This document shows, piece by piece, positions 55,161 to 64,000 of a stretch of 64,000 nt of DNA (its first letter is position 1; the number at the start of each line of letters is the position of its first letter). A program made the position numbers and the translations under genes. The stretch is from an uncultured Pseudomonadota bacterium. Its GTDB lineage: Bacteria; Pseudomonadota; Gammaproteobacteria; Methylococcales; Methylomonadaceae. The stretch lies in NCBI GenBank assembly GCA_903889445.1, contig CAISXF010000079.1, forward strand, positions 1-64,000. Direction: 5' to 3'. The notes beneath the pieces are model-generated. The model was not told the DNA's origin and made no database searches. It worked only from the letters and a program-made list of their open reading frames with translations.

Positions 55161-56426
55161 ATGAAACGACGTACTCACGCCTTGTCGCTATTGACGGTGG
55201 CATTTTTTACCAGTTTAATCGCAGCAAATCCTGCGGCGGCTGATTACGATAAAACTATCGAAGATGCGTTGAAATTTGGTGATGGTGGCGCGATTAAATT
55301 TGATGCCAATTATCGCTGGGAAAATGTTGACCAAGATTTAGGCAAAAAAACTGCCAATGCCAACACGATTCGCACTCGAATTGGTGTGTTGTCACCAAAA
55401 TTTCACGGCTTTCAAGGTTTTGCTGAATACGAAGGCACGCACGCTTTGCAAGCGGATTACAATGATGGACGTGGCAATAAACCCACCTTTTCAAACATCG
55501 CAGACCCCGCACAAAACGAGTTAAACCAGTTGTGGATTAGCTACAGTAATTTTGACACCATTGTCAAAGGCGGTCGCCAGCGAATTGCTTTTGATGATCA
55601 GCGTTTTATTGGCAGCGTCCCTTGGCGACAAATGGAAACCACGTTTGATTCGGTTTTAGTCACGAACACGTCGCTTAAAAATTTAACGGTCAACGCCGGC
55701 TATATTGGCAATGTGCAGACGTTTTTATCAACGACTGAAAACATCAAAGCACCTATTTTGAATGTGAATTATAAACTCGGTGATTATGGCAATGTAGTTG
55801 GCTACGGTTATTGGTTGGATTATTCCGACAAAGATTCGGCTGCCATTCGTAATAAATCAAACCAAACATTTGGTTTACGTTTAAACGGTGCAACACCGAA
55901 ATTTTATGAACATTACAGCCTTCTTTACACGGCGGAATGGAGCATTCAACAAGATTACGGTCATCGTGCGGTTGCTTATGAAGCGAACCGTTATAACGTG
56001 ATGGGTGGTTTCAATGCTTATTTCTTAACGTTTCAAGGCGCGATGGAACAGTTAAACGGTAATGGTACAAGCGCATTTTTCACGCCTCTGGGTACAAATC
56101 ATCCTTTTCAAGGTTGGGCAGATTTGTTTTCTACTGGAACGCCCGTCAATGGTCTTCGTGATGTATTCGGAACGGTGAGCGCGAAAGTGTGGCACGATAG
56201 TTTGACATTAAGCGGCGTGTATCACGATTACAGCGACGATACGGGACAACAGCATTACGGCGACGAATGGGATTTCCAAGCAGTGAAAAAGTTTGGTAAA
56301 CATTATTCAGTGATGGCAAAGTATGCGTATTACAACGCAGATCGTAGTGACGGTTATTTAACGACTGGTACGAACGTCAATACTGACACCCAAAAAATCT
56401 GGTTGCAAGGTAATATCAACTTTTAA
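55161..56426 (+). CDS. Outer-membrane porin, alginate-export-like family
   Basis: 421 residues from ATG 55161, with a signal peptide (LLTVAFFTSLIAANPAAA) and a beta-barrel pattern of alternating aromatic strands, ending in IWLQGNINF with a terminal Phe as required for barrel insertion. The segment IRTRIGVLSPKFHGFQGFAEYEG, seen as NTIRTRIGVL and GFAEYEG, is typical of the alginate_exp family. In nitrate-assimilation clusters such porins accompany nasA. The substrate is not readable. Confidence 0.82.
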   Translation: MKRRTHALSLLTVAFFTSLIAANPAAADYDKTIEDALKFGDGGAIKFDANYRWENVDQDLGKKTANANTIRTRIGVLSPKFHGFQGFAEYEGTHALQADYNDGRGNKPTFSNIADPAQNELNQLWISYSNFDTIVKGGRQRIAFDDQRFIGSVPWRQMETTFDSVLVTNTSLKNLTVNAGYIGNVQTFLSTTENIKAPILNVNYKLGDYGNVVGYGYWLDYSDKDSAAIRNKSNQTFGLRLNGATPKFYEHYSLLYTAEWSIQQDYGHRAVAYEANRYNVMGGFNAYFLTFQGAMEQLNGNGTSAFFTPLGTNHPFQGWADLFSTGTPVNGLRDVFGTVSAKVWHDSLTLSGVYHDYSDDTGQQHYGDEWDFQAVKKFGKHYSVMAKYAYYNADRSDGYLTTGTNVNTDTQKIWLQGNINF

Positions 56427-56589
56427 TTCGGACAACGATTTTTATTTTAAAAATTAATATATAGTTTGGACGGTTTTTACAATAATGTTGATTTTAAATT
56501 GCTCTTTAAATTTACACGAAAAAATATAAATTTTTAATTTTTATTGCACTATATTTTTTCGTGTACGCTCTAACAAAACTGTCCGAATT
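56425..56589. repeat. AT-rich 165-bp element with 10-bp terminal inverted repeats and an inner 16-bp hairpin
   Basis: AATTCGGACA at 56425-56434 is the exact inverse of TGTCCGAATT at 56580-56589. Inside, TACACGAAAAAATATA (56513-56528) is the exact inverse of 56550-56565. No open frame lies within. It fills the whole porin-chemoreceptor gap. It could be a MITE-like element, a terminator or a regulatory palindrome pair; no target duplication was found. Confidence 0.5.
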
Positions 56590-56614
56590 TCCGAATTATT
56601 GAGAGTTAAAAAAT

Positions 56615-58714
56615 ATGAAAAAAATATCTCAACTCACTATTAAAGCCCGATTCGGCATTATTTTAAGCGTTTTAATTGTTGGCTTTTCACTCTTCGGCTT
56701 GGCAACGCTGAAAGCAATGAATACACTTAACGTGAATGGTCCAATTTACCAACGAATTGTTCAAGGGAAAGATTTAATCGCTGACATTTTGCCCCCGCCC
56801 GAATACATTTTGGAATCCTATTTGGTCGTTTTGCAACTTACTCACGCAACAAATACCGATGAAATTTTGGCGTTAACCGATCGCTTTCAAATTTTAAAAG
56901 TTGAGTACGACATGCGACACACTTATTGGCAAAATGAAACGTTAGAATCAGAATTAAAAACGCCACTATTAGAACGCTCTTATTATGCCGCGCAAGCCTT
57001 TTACAACGAAGCACAACAGCATTTTATTCCAAGTGTTCTGGCGCAAAATCACAACGAAATGATGGCTAGTTTGGAAAAAATGCGGGGGCGTTACGAACAA
57101 CATCGTTTGGCAATTGATGAAGTAGTTAAAGCTACGAGAAAACGTAATGGTGGAGACGAAAAACACGCTCATTCTTTGCTTGGCCGTTACGATGCGGGAT
57201 TATTAGCTATTTTCAGTTTAAGTGTTGTTTTAGCATTATTTTTAACCTGGTGGATTAGTCGTGGTATTTTGCAATCGTTGACTTCGGCGCGACAAATTGC
57301 GAATGCGATTTCGATAGGGAATTTAAGTTCAATCATTGATACTTCTCAAAGTGATGAAATAGGTGATTTATTACGTTCCATGAATACCATGCAACGTGCT
57401 ATTAACGCCTTCGTGCAAGCACAAGATGAAATGGCGGAAAGACACGCCGCTGGTTTTGTTAAAGAGTTGCTCGATGTATCACAATTTAGCGGTACTTATG
57501 CACGAATGGCACATGAAATAAATGATTTAATTCAATCTCGAATTGTGATTAACCGCCAAATTTTGGACATTATTAGCCAATACGCGAGAGGCGATTTTTC
57601 AATCGATATGGACGTATTGCCCGGCGAAACAATCCTAATTACACAAACCATGAACAGCATTAAACATGCTTTATTGTCGATAAATCATGAAATTGAAACT
57701 TTAGCGAAAGCAGGCGCAAACGGTGATTTTTCTAAACGTGCGAATGCTGATAATTTTGAATTTATGTTTCGCGATATGTTGAGTGATTTAAACTTATTGA
57801 TTGATACTTGTGACACGGGTTTTAACGATATTTTGCGGGTTTCAAATTCCTTAGCACAAGGCGATTTAACGCAAAATATCGTCCATAATTACCCTGGAAC
57901 TTTTGGCAAAGTGAAAGAAGGAATCAATTGCACCGTCGAAAATTTACAAGCGTTAGTGGGTGAAATTAAAGATTCGACTCAACAAATCAATACGGCGGCA
58001 CAAGAAATTGCGGCAGGAAATAATGATTTGTCACAACGCACTGAAAAACAAGCAGCCAGTTTAGAAGAAACCGCTGCAAGTATGACGCAACTCACCAGCA
58101 CCGTGCAGAACAACGCTGAAAATGCAAAACAAGCGAATGAGTTAGCCCGAGAAGCCGCCAGAATTGCGAGCCAAGGCGGAGTTGTGGTGGGTAACGTCGT
58201 GATAACAATGGAAATTATTAACGAATCCTCACGCAAAGTGGTCGAGATTATTTCAGTTATCGATAACATTGCATTTCAAACCAACATTTTAGCGTTAAAT
58301 GCCGCTGTTGAAGCGGCACGGGCGGGTGAACAAGGTCGTGGTTTTGCAGTAGTTGCAATTGAAGTGCGTAATTTGGCGCAACGTGCAGCGGCAGCGGCAG
58401 GTGAAATTCAAATATTAATCGGTGATTCCGTGGATAAAATTCAAGAAGGTAGTCAATTAGTCACGCAAGCGGGTAAAACGATGCACGAAATTGTGCAGGC
58501 TGTACAAGGTGTGACGACCATTATGGGCGAAATTACCGCTGCATCGGTTGAGCAAAGTGCCGGAATTGCTCAAGTCAATCACGCGATTTCTCAAATGGAT
58601 GACGTGACGCAGCAAAATGCGGCATTAGTTGAAGAAGCGGCGGCGGGTGCTGAATCGCTGGAGAATCAGGCGCAGAAATTATCTGTCACAGTAGCGAATT
58701 TTAAAACAGTTTAA
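56615..58714 (+). CDS. Methyl-accepting chemotaxis protein
   Basis: The 699-residue transducer has membrane helices at about 13-31 and 193-214 flanking a helical periplasmic sensor domain. A HAMP domain and extra HAMP-like segments ([18 protein letters not shown] and later repeats) follow, then a signalling domain with the hairpin tip [24 protein letters not shown] (seen as [17 protein letters not shown]). The second half of the tip reads [10 protein letters not shown] where VASEVR is usual. No CheR-binding pentapeptide ends it. Ligand unknown. It lies 19 bases before nasA, so chemotaxis may be tied to nitrate, which is an inference. Confidence 0.93.
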   Translation: MKKISQLTIKARFGIILSVLIVGFSLFGLATLKAMNTLNVNGPIYQRIVQGKDLIADILPPPEYILESYLVVLQLTHATNTDEILALTDRFQILKVEYDMRHTYWQNETLESELKTPLLERSYYAAQAFYNEAQQHFIPSVLAQNHNEMMASLEKMRGRYEQHRLAIDEVVKATRKRNGGDEKHAHSLLGRYDAGLLAIFSLSVVLALFLTWWISRGILQSLTSARQIANAISIGNLSSIIDTSQSDEIGDLLRSMNTMQRAINAFVQAQDEMAERHAAGFVKELLDVSQFSGTYARMAHEINDLIQSRIVINRQILDIISQYARGDFSIDMDVLPGETILITQTMNSIKHALLSINHEIETLAKAGANGDFSKRANADNFEFMFRDMLSDLNLLIDTCDTGFNDILRVSNSLAQGDLTQNIVHNYPGTFGKVKEGINCTVENLQALVGEIKDSTQQINTAAQEIAAGNNDLSQRTEKQAASLEETAASMTQLTSTVQNNAENAKQANELAREAARIASQGGVVVGNVVITMEIINESSRKVVEIISVIDNIAFQTNILALNAAVEAARAGEQGRGFAVVAIEVRNLAQRAAAAAGEIQILIGDSVDKIQEGSQLVTQAGKTMHEIVQAVQGVTTIMGEITAASVEQSAGIAQVNHAISQMDDVTQQNAALVEEAAAGAESLENQAQKLSVTVANFKTV

Positions 58715-58733
58715 CTTTAATGGTTGCAAATTC

Positions 58734-61043
58734 ATGACTAAAACGATTCAAGCTACTTGCCCATATTGTGGCGTGGGCTGCGGCATTAGTGCAAAAGTTG
58801 ACGATAAAAATCGCCATATTAAAATCAACGGCGACAGTTCACATCCTGCGAATTTTGGGCGGTTGTGTTCAAAAGGTTCTGCGCTCGGCGAAACAATTGA
58901 ACTCAAAGGGCAATTATTGCAGCCGAACGTTTATGGACGTGAAACCTCGTGGACGGAAGCGTTAGATTTAGTCGCCGATTCGTTTAAAAGCGTAATTGAA
59001 AAACACGGCGCAAATGCCGTGGCAATTTACGGTTCGGGGCAATTATTGACCGAAGATTATTACGTTGCCAATAAATTGATGAAAGGCTTTATCGGTAGCG
59101 GCAACATGGATACCAATAGCCGTTTGTGTATGTCGTCATCCGTGGCGGGACACAAACGCGCGTTTGGTGGCGACGTGGTGCCGAATTGTTACGAAGATTT
59201 TGAACACGCGGATTTGATTTTGCTGATTGGTTCAAATGCCGCGTGGTGTCATCCCGTGAGTTTTCAACGCATTCGTGCCGCGAAAGAAGCGAATCCGAAT
59301 TTAAAAGTGGTCGTGATTGATCCGCGCAAAACAGCGAGTTGTGATATTGCCGATTTGCATTTGCCATTAGCGAGTGGCGCAGATGCGATTTTGTTCAACG
59401 GTTTATTTCAATTTTTGCACGCGCAAAATAAGTTGGATTTGGATTTTGTCAAAAATCATACTGAAGGATTTGAAGCGGTTTTAGCGGGTTTGAAATTGGA
59501 TAATGTCAGCGTTGAAAATGTCGCCAATCGTTGTAATTTAAAAACCCACGACGTTAAAAATTTCTACGAATGGTTTGCGAATACCGAAAAATCGTTGAGT
59601 TTATACAGCCAAGGCATCAATCAATCGGAATCAGGCACGGACAAAGTCAACGCGATTTTGAATTGTCATTTAGCCACGGGACGCATTGGCGAAGTCGGTA
59701 GCGGCGCGTTTTCATTGACGGGACAACCGAATGCAATGGGCGGACGTGAAGTCGGTGGACTCGCGCACCAACTCGCCGCGCATACCGATTTTTCAAATCC
59801 TGCCGAAATTGATTTAGTTTCACGTTTTTGGCACGCGCCCAATATCGCGCAAAAAGGCGGTTTGCCTGCGATTGAATTATTCGATGCGATTCACGATGGC
59901 AAAATCAAAGCAGTTTGGATTATGGGAACGAATCCCGTGGTCAGTTTGCCGAATACCGACAAAGTCAAAGAAGCGTTGAAGCAGTGTGAGTTTGTCGTGG
60001 TGTCCGATTGCATCGCACACACTGACACGACGGCGTTGGCACACGTTTTATTGCCCGCGCAAGGTTGGAGCGAAAAAGACGGCACAGTAACGAATTCCGA
60101 ACGGCGCATTTCACGGCAACGGGCGTTACTTTCACCCGCTGGCAGCGCAAAACCCGATTGGTGGATTGTCACGCAAGTTGCGCGACGTTTGGGTTTTGAG
60201 CAAGCATTTCATTATCAAAGCCCAGTTGAAATTTTCCGTGAACACGCGGCGTTATCTGGTTTTGAAAATAACGGTGAACGCGCGTTCAACATTTCAGCGT
60301 TGGCGAATATCAGCGGGGAAGATTACGATAATTTCCAACCGACGCAATGGGGCATTACGCCCGATTCACCGAACGGCACGGCACGTTTTTTTGCCGATGG
60401 ACAATTTTTTACAAAGTCGGGCAAAGCACAGTTAATTCCGATTACGCCGCGTTTGCCAGTGAATTCGCCAGACAAAAAATATCCGTTGATTTTGAACACA
60501 GGGCGAATTCGTGACCAATGGCATACGATGACGCGCACTGCGATTGCCGCAAAATTAAATCAGCATAAACCTGAGTCGTTTGTCGAAATTCATCCTGAAG
60601 ACGCGCAGCGTTTTGAATTGAAAACAAATCAGCTCGCAAAAATTGAAAGTGCTTGGGGTGCGATGTTGGCGCGAGTTCACGTCACCGACGCGCAACGCGA
60701 AAGTGAAATTTTCGTGCCGATGCACTGGACGGCGCAACAATCGAGCGCGGGGCGAATGGGCGCGTTGGTAAATCTTGTTTTTGATCCCATTTCAAAACAA
60801 CCCGAAAGCAAACACACGCCCGTTAAAATTTCACTTTATCAACCGGCGTGGCAAGGTTTTGTGTTGTCACGGCGCGAATTGAAAATCACCGAACCCGAAT
60901 ACTGGGTGAATAATAAAGGCGACGGATTTTATCGTTACGAATTAGCGGGAAATAAATCACCGAAAATTGGGCAGATTGGGCGCGAAATACGTTGTGCGCC
61001 AATGAAAGTATCGCGCCACAATGGCAAGAATACGCCGATTTAA
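58734..61043 (+). CDS. nasA: Assimilatory nitrate reductase catalytic subunit (C-terminus disrupted)
   Basis: 769 residues of a molybdopterin (bis-MGD) reductase that converts nitrate to nitrite in the cytoplasm. The [4Fe-4S] motif CPYCGVGC with a fourth Cys in GRLCSKG and the Mo-ligand Cys in NSRLCMSSSVAG are intact, as are the dinucleotide-binding regions. The reading frame is lost near 61010 and ends early in NGKNTPI. The missing part continues in other frames to 61384, see the next entry. The Mo core is complete, but the electron-input [2Fe-2S] domain is separated. Confidence 0.9.
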   Translation: MTKTIQATCPYCGVGCGISAKVDDKNRHIKINGDSSHPANFGRLCSKGSALGETIELKGQLLQPNVYGRETSWTEALDLVADSFKSVIEKHGANAVAIYGSGQLLTEDYYVANKLMKGFIGSGNMDTNSRLCMSSSVAGHKRAFGGDVVPNCYEDFEHADLILLIGSNAAWCHPVSFQRIRAAKEANPNLKVVVIDPRKTASCDIADLHLPLASGADAILFNGLFQFLHAQNKLDLDFVKNHTEGFEAVLAGLKLDNVSVENVANRCNLKTHDVKNFYEWFANTEKSLSLYSQGINQSESGTDKVNAILNCHLATGRIGEVGSGAFSLTGQPNAMGGREVGGLAHQLAAHTDFSNPAEIDLVSRFWHAPNIAQKGGLPAIELFDAIHDGKIKAVWIMGTNPVVSLPNTDKVKEALKQCEFVVVSDCIAHTDTTALAHVLLPAQGWSEKDGTVTNSERRISRQRALLSPAGSAKPDWWIVTQVARRLGFEQAFHYQSPVEIFREHAALSGFENNGERAFNISALANISGEDYDNFQPTQWGITPDSPNGTARFFADGQFFTKSGKAQLIPITPRLPVNSPDKKYPLILNTGRIRDQWHTMTRTAIAAKLNQHKPESFVEIHPEDAQRFELKTNQLAKIESAWGAMLARVHVTDAQRESEIFVPMHWTAQQSSAGRMGALVNLVFDPISKQPESKHTPVKISLYQPAWQGFVLSRRELKITEPEYWVNNKGDGFYRYELAGNKSPKIGQIGREIRCAPMKVSRHNGKNTPI

Positions 61044-61384
61044 CACGCTGCAATTATCGTTCGGCGCGGTTTATCGATGGGCATTTGGAAAGCCTATTTT
61101 TCGTCACGGCAACCGACGAATTGCCGTCGCGTCATTGGCTGATGAGTTTATTCGCGCAAACTGAAATTTCAAAAATTGAACGTTTAGCCTTAATTAACGG
61201 GCGAACCGCCGAAAGGCGCGGAAGATGTCGGAACGATTGTGTGTGCGTGTTTCAATATCGGTGAAAAAACGATTCAACAAGCGATTAAAAAATACGGTTT
61301 GAAAACCCTCAAGAAGTCGGCAACTGTTTGAAAGCAGGAACAAATTGCGGTTCATGCGTGCCAAAAATTAAAGCATTATTATAA
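61010..61384 (+). pseudogene. nasA: Frameshifted C-terminal [2Fe-2S] (BFD-like) part of nasA
   Basis: Three successive frames together restore a normal NasA tail. The first encodes PQWQEYADLTRCNYRSARF and SLFAQTEISKIERLALINGR. The second, after about 61205, encodes PKGAEDVGTIVCACFNIGEK. The third, after about 61308, encodes QEVGNCLKAGTNCGSC and ends at TAA 61384. The CxC and CxxC cluster motifs survive. At least three single-base indels are needed, so this is either recent decay or clustered sequencing error. Confidence 0.85.
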
Positions 61385-61530
61385 GTCGAGTGAGTATGCG
61401 TGTTTTAACATTTTTTAAAAGCGAAAAAGCACTATTTACCAAGTCTTAAATTTTGAAAAATTTCGTCAAAAAATGAAACATGAAAAAATGTTAAGCGACT
61501 TATTGCTTCTTAAATCAGTTAATCATTCCG

Positions 61531-62664
61531 TTAAAAATCTAATAATTGCATGTTTGATTTAGCTTCATCGATATTTTTTTCAAGGGACGAATCGGTGCTG
61601 ACCGCGTTATCACTTAAACTAATTTTCAAACGTAAATTGTTGGGTGAATCCGAATTTCCCAGCGCATTTTCAAGTGAGATTTTGCCTTGTTCGTACAATT
61701 TTTGCAGATGTGAATCAAAGGTTTGCATGCCGATATTTTCAGATTTTTCCATCGCTTCTTTAATACCGTGAATTTCACCTTTTAAAATCAAATCGCTAAC
61801 ATATTGAGTATTTAATAAAATTTCTATCGCCGCGACACGCTGACCGTCAATAGTGGGAACCAACCGTTGCGACACAAAGGCTTTTAAATTTAACGATAAA
61901 TCCATCAACAATTGTGAACGGCGTTCTTCAGGAAAAAAGTTAATAATTCGGTCGAGAGCTTGATTGGAATTATTCGCGTGCAAGGTTGATAAACATAAAT
62001 GCCCAGTTTCGGCAAACGCCAGCGCGTGCTCCATCGTTTCACGCGAGCGAATCTCACCAATCAAAATCACGTCGGGAGCTTGGCGCAACGTATTTTGTAA
62101 CGCATCTTCGTAACTCATGGTGTCCACGCCCACTTCGCGCTGATTGACCAACGATTTTTTGTGTTGATGAATAAACTCAATCGGATCTTCAATGGTAATA
62201 ATATGACCGGACGCATTGCTGTTGCGGTAATCGATTAACGCCGCTAACGAAGTCGATTTGCCCGAACCTGTGCCGCCGATAAACAAAATCAGCCCGCGTT
62301 TTTCCATAATCGATTGCTTTAAAATCGGCGGGAGTCCTAACGTATCGATATTGGGAATGTTGGTTTTAATGTTCCGAATGACCAATGAAAAACTATTTCG
62401 TTGGCGAAAGATATTGACGCGAAAACGTCCCACGCCGTGTTCTGAAATGGCCAAATTTAATTCGGGGTGTAATTCAAAGGCTTTTTTCTGTTCGTCGCTC
62501 ATCAAACTGTGCGCGATTTCTTGTAAACGTAGCGTGGTTAATTTGATATTTTCCAGCGGTTTTAACACGCCTTGGAATTTGGCAGCGGGCGGCGCACCCA
62601 ATGTGAGATATAAATCCGAGCCGTCGTTTTCAGCCAAAATGCGTAAGTAATCTTTGAATTCCAT
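61531..62664 (-). CDS. pilU: Type IV pilus retraction ATPase PilU
   Basis: A 377-residue PilT/PilU hexameric ATPase. It has Walker A GGTGSGKST, an Asp box with IITIEDPIEF, Walker B DVILIGEIRSRETM and the His box HLCLSTLHANN. The start MEFKDYLRILAENDGSDLYLT and the length beyond PilT (about 345) favour PilU. pilT is not adjacent. It powers or supports retraction of type IVa pili from the inner membrane. Confidence 0.92.
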   Translation of the reverse strand: MEFKDYLRILAENDGSDLYLTLGAPPAAKFQGVLKPLENIKLTTLRLQEIAHSLMSDEQKKAFELHPELNLAISEHGVGRFRVNIFRQRNSFSLVIRNIKTNIPNIDTLGLPPILKQSIMEKRGLILFIGGTGSGKSTSLAALIDYRNSNASGHIITIEDPIEFIHQHKKSLVNQREVGVDTMSYEDALQNTLRQAPDVILIGEIRSRETMEHALAFAETGHLCLSTLHANNSNQALDRIINFFPEERRSQLLMDLSLNLKAFVSQRLVPTIDGQRVAAIEILLNTQYVSDLILKGEIHGIKEAMEKSENIGMQTFDSHLQKLYEQGKISLENALGNSDSPNNLRLKISLSDNAVSTDSSLEKNIDEAKSNMQLLDF

Positions 62665-62940
62665 AAATGTCGTCTATTGTGGTGGGGGCAAAATTAAACA
62701 AAAAGTATCCTGAAAAAGTCGTCAGGTTGCAATAGACAAGATAGGTTTTTTAATTGTTACGAAAAATCATAATGTACCTGTCAAAATCAAATCGGCAAAG
62801 TATCAGGTTGTAAGAGGTAAAAAATGCTTGTACACCATCACCAGGTCGTAAAAATAGAGGTGGTCAATGATTCCCCATTCACCTGTTGGATAGATTTCCC
62901 CTGTATGTGAAAAAGCAAGAGCAGCACATAATAATAGTAA
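62665..62940. other. Gap between pilU and a transposase remnant
   Basis: AT-rich, with no usable gene. Three short direct copies of a CAGGTyG word occur at 62722, 62804 and 62842 (approximate), irregularly spaced. The last part is probably decayed IS sequence, because the transposase homology begins just after. A promoter for pilU should lie at its left end. Confidence 0.5.
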
Positions 62941-63195
62941 ATGTTTGAAAGGCGAGTTCGCCTCTTGTTAAACGAGGAGTCGGCACCACAAGACATTGAT
63001 TTACAAACGCCTTTACGGAAAAATAGGAAGGTCGATCGTCCAAAAACGTTTGTGCCGTTGCTAATGAAAAAACAGCAATTAATCAAAACCGTTATCGGGC
63101 AGCTAACCGATTGTTTTCATATCGAAAAAGTTCGCGCTCGAGATAGTTTGCATTTCAGTAATCAATTTATCCGCAAACTTCTAGCTCATACTTAG
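62941..63195 (+). pseudogene. IS982-family transposase, C-terminal remnant
   Basis: 84 codons remain. They match the end of IS982-type DDE transposases: DLQTPLRKN, DRPKTFVPLLMKK, LIKTVIGQLTDCFHIEKVRA and NQFIRKLLAHT. Most of the gene, with the catalytic aspartates, is gone, and no terminal inverted repeats were recognised. The insertion lies between pilU and ftsH. Confidence 0.8.
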
Positions 63196-63361
63196 GGAAA
63201 CATTTTTGAATCGAATTTTGGGAAATCCAATTTTGTATTTTGATGACTTGGTTTTGACCTAAAAGTCGAACATCGCATAAAATTGTAAAAAACCATCAAG
63301 CTAAAATCAATTCCCGATATAATTGCTCAAGTTTTCAACACTGAGAGTCTCGAAAAACAAT

Positions 63362-64000
63362 ATGATAAAAAATATACTTATCTGGAGTGCCATCGCCATG
63401 CTGCTGATGTCACTATTTAATAATTTTGGCAGCACACAAAACGAGCGCGGTGATTCGTCCTCATCGTCGCTGTCTTATTCGCAATTCATTGATTCAGTCA
63501 AAGCCGGACAAGTTCAGCAAGTGATGATTGATGACAATACGATTAAAGGTAAGTTGCAAAACGGTCAAATTTTCAAAACGTACGCGCCAAATGATGGGCA
63601 TTTAGTGGACGATTTGCTGGCTAATAATGTTGAAATCAAAGTGGTTCCGCCTGAACAGCCTACAATGCTGATGCAATTATTGGTGTCGTTTGGCCCGATG
63701 TTGTTATTGATTGGTGTGTGGGTGTTTTTCATGCGCCAAATGAACGGCGGCATGGGCGGAAAAAATCCCATGAGTTTTGGCAAAAGCAAAGCGCGTTTGC
63801 TTGAAGAAGATCAAATCAAAGTCACGTTTGTCGATGTCGCAGGTTGCGATGAAGCCAAAGAAGAAGTGGAAGAAATGGTTGATTTCTTGCGTGACCCCGC
63901 AAAATATCAAAAATTGGGCGGCAAAATTCCACGCGGCGCGTTGATGATTGGCCCGCCAGGAACGGGTAAAACTTTGCTGGCGCGGGCGATTGCGGGCGAA
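63362..64000 (+). CDS. ftsH: ATP-dependent zinc metalloprotease FtsH (5' part, cut by window edge)
   Basis: The first 213 codons are present. An N-terminal membrane helix ([15 protein letters not shown]), a periplasmic domain ([18 protein letters not shown]) and a second helix ([18 protein letters not shown]) are followed by the AAA+ start [16 protein letters not shown] and Walker A GPPGTGKT just before the edge. The zinc site lies beyond the window. FtsH degrades membrane proteins and, in E. coli, RpoH. Confidence 0.97.
   Translation, partial: MIKNILIWSAIAMLLMSLFNNFGSTQNERGDSSSSSLSYSQFIDSVKAGQVQQVMIDDNTIKGKLQNGQIFKTYAPNDGHLVDDLLANNVEIKVVPPEQPTMLMQLLVSFGPMLLLIGVWVFFMRQMNGGMGGKNPMSFGKSKARLLEEDQIKVTFVDVAGCDEAKEEVEEMVDFLRDPAKYQKLGGKIPRGALMIGPPGTGKTLLARAIAGE

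Noticed and set aside
60992-61264. A separate small gene starting at TTG 60992
   Set aside because: Its translation is the middle of the NasA tail, so it is a frameshift fragment.
62721-62850. Three CAGGTyG words as iterons of a replication origin or a CRISPR-like array
   Set aside because: Only three short imperfect copies with irregular spacing (about 82 and 38 bases), and no rep or cas gene nearby.
1-64000. tRNA or rRNA genes
   Set aside because: No cloverleaf-like or rRNA sequence was recognised by eye in the gaps; a tRNAscan run would settle it.

Overview
The window comes from the chromosome of a gammaproteobacterium with moderately low GC. Supporting gene neighbourhoods are zapA next to 6S RNA, ygfB-pepP-ubiH, rhodanese-secB-gpsA, gpmI-envC-ctpA, ratA-rnfH, tusDC and argS-SPOR. 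Heme d1 genes, a hemerythrin, a nitrate-assimilation remnant and Tus-type sulfur relay genes suggest an aquatic sulfur-oxidising or methanotroph-like lineage. I cannot fix the genus from sequence alone.

Layout. 1-5.5 kb: end of an RTX-like gene, then dapD, dapC, a SPOR protein, argS and tsaB on the minus strand. 5.5-9.4 kb: an unusual two-gene cassette, a MoxR/RavA-type AAA+ ATPase fused to GLUG-like beta-helix repeats plus a ViaA-type VWA protein fused to an LRAT-like papain-fold domain. It is bracketed by 79-bp direct repeats derived from the 3' end of the neighbouring MFS/spermidine-synthase-like gene. 9.3-12.4 kb: that gene, 6S RNA, zapA and a ZapB-like gene. 12.4-18.3 kb: ygfB, an inserted DNA methyltransferase with an Mrr-like tail, pepP, ubiH, a small membrane protein and trmB. 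18.2-24.5 kb: a catalytically dead dihydroorotase homologue, nrdB and nrdA; nrdA carries a 444-residue intein with decayed LAGLIDADG motifs, and a pair of NrdR boxes lies upstream. 24.5-26.3 kb: a membrane c-type cytochrome and tusDC without tusB. 26.3-32.8 kb: a complete type I Wadjet (jetABCD) plasmid-defence operon placed directly behind lipBA.

34.4-47.2 kb is mostly housekeeping: gpsA, secB, rhodanese, gpmI, envC, ctpA, argG, then a histidine kinase with repeats and a cysteine cluster, hemerythrin, an NSS transporter, ratA and rnfH. 47.2-51.1 kb holds the heme d1 genes nirJ and nirF, separated by a free-standing GIY-YIG nuclease gene with about six DNA-binding repeats. 51.2-52.8 kb has rpoH and a hicAB toxin-antitoxin pair that appears to be transcribed without a leader. 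53-61.4 kb looks like an eroding nitrate-assimilation locus: a 68-codon nirB stub, a PP2C-Ser/Thr kinase fusion, a porin, a chemoreceptor and nasA, whose C-terminal [2Fe-2S] tail is broken by three frameshifts. The window ends with pilU, an IS982-family transposase remnant and the 5' part of ftsH.

Overall the core is conserved, and accessory genes sit exactly at the ends of housekeeping genes (tusC, lipA, nirJ, ygfB, the MFS/spermidine-synthase gene). The best candidate for an undescribed system is the repeat-flanked MoxR-GLUG / LRAT-VWA cassette at 5541-9418. The clearest known defence system is Wadjet.
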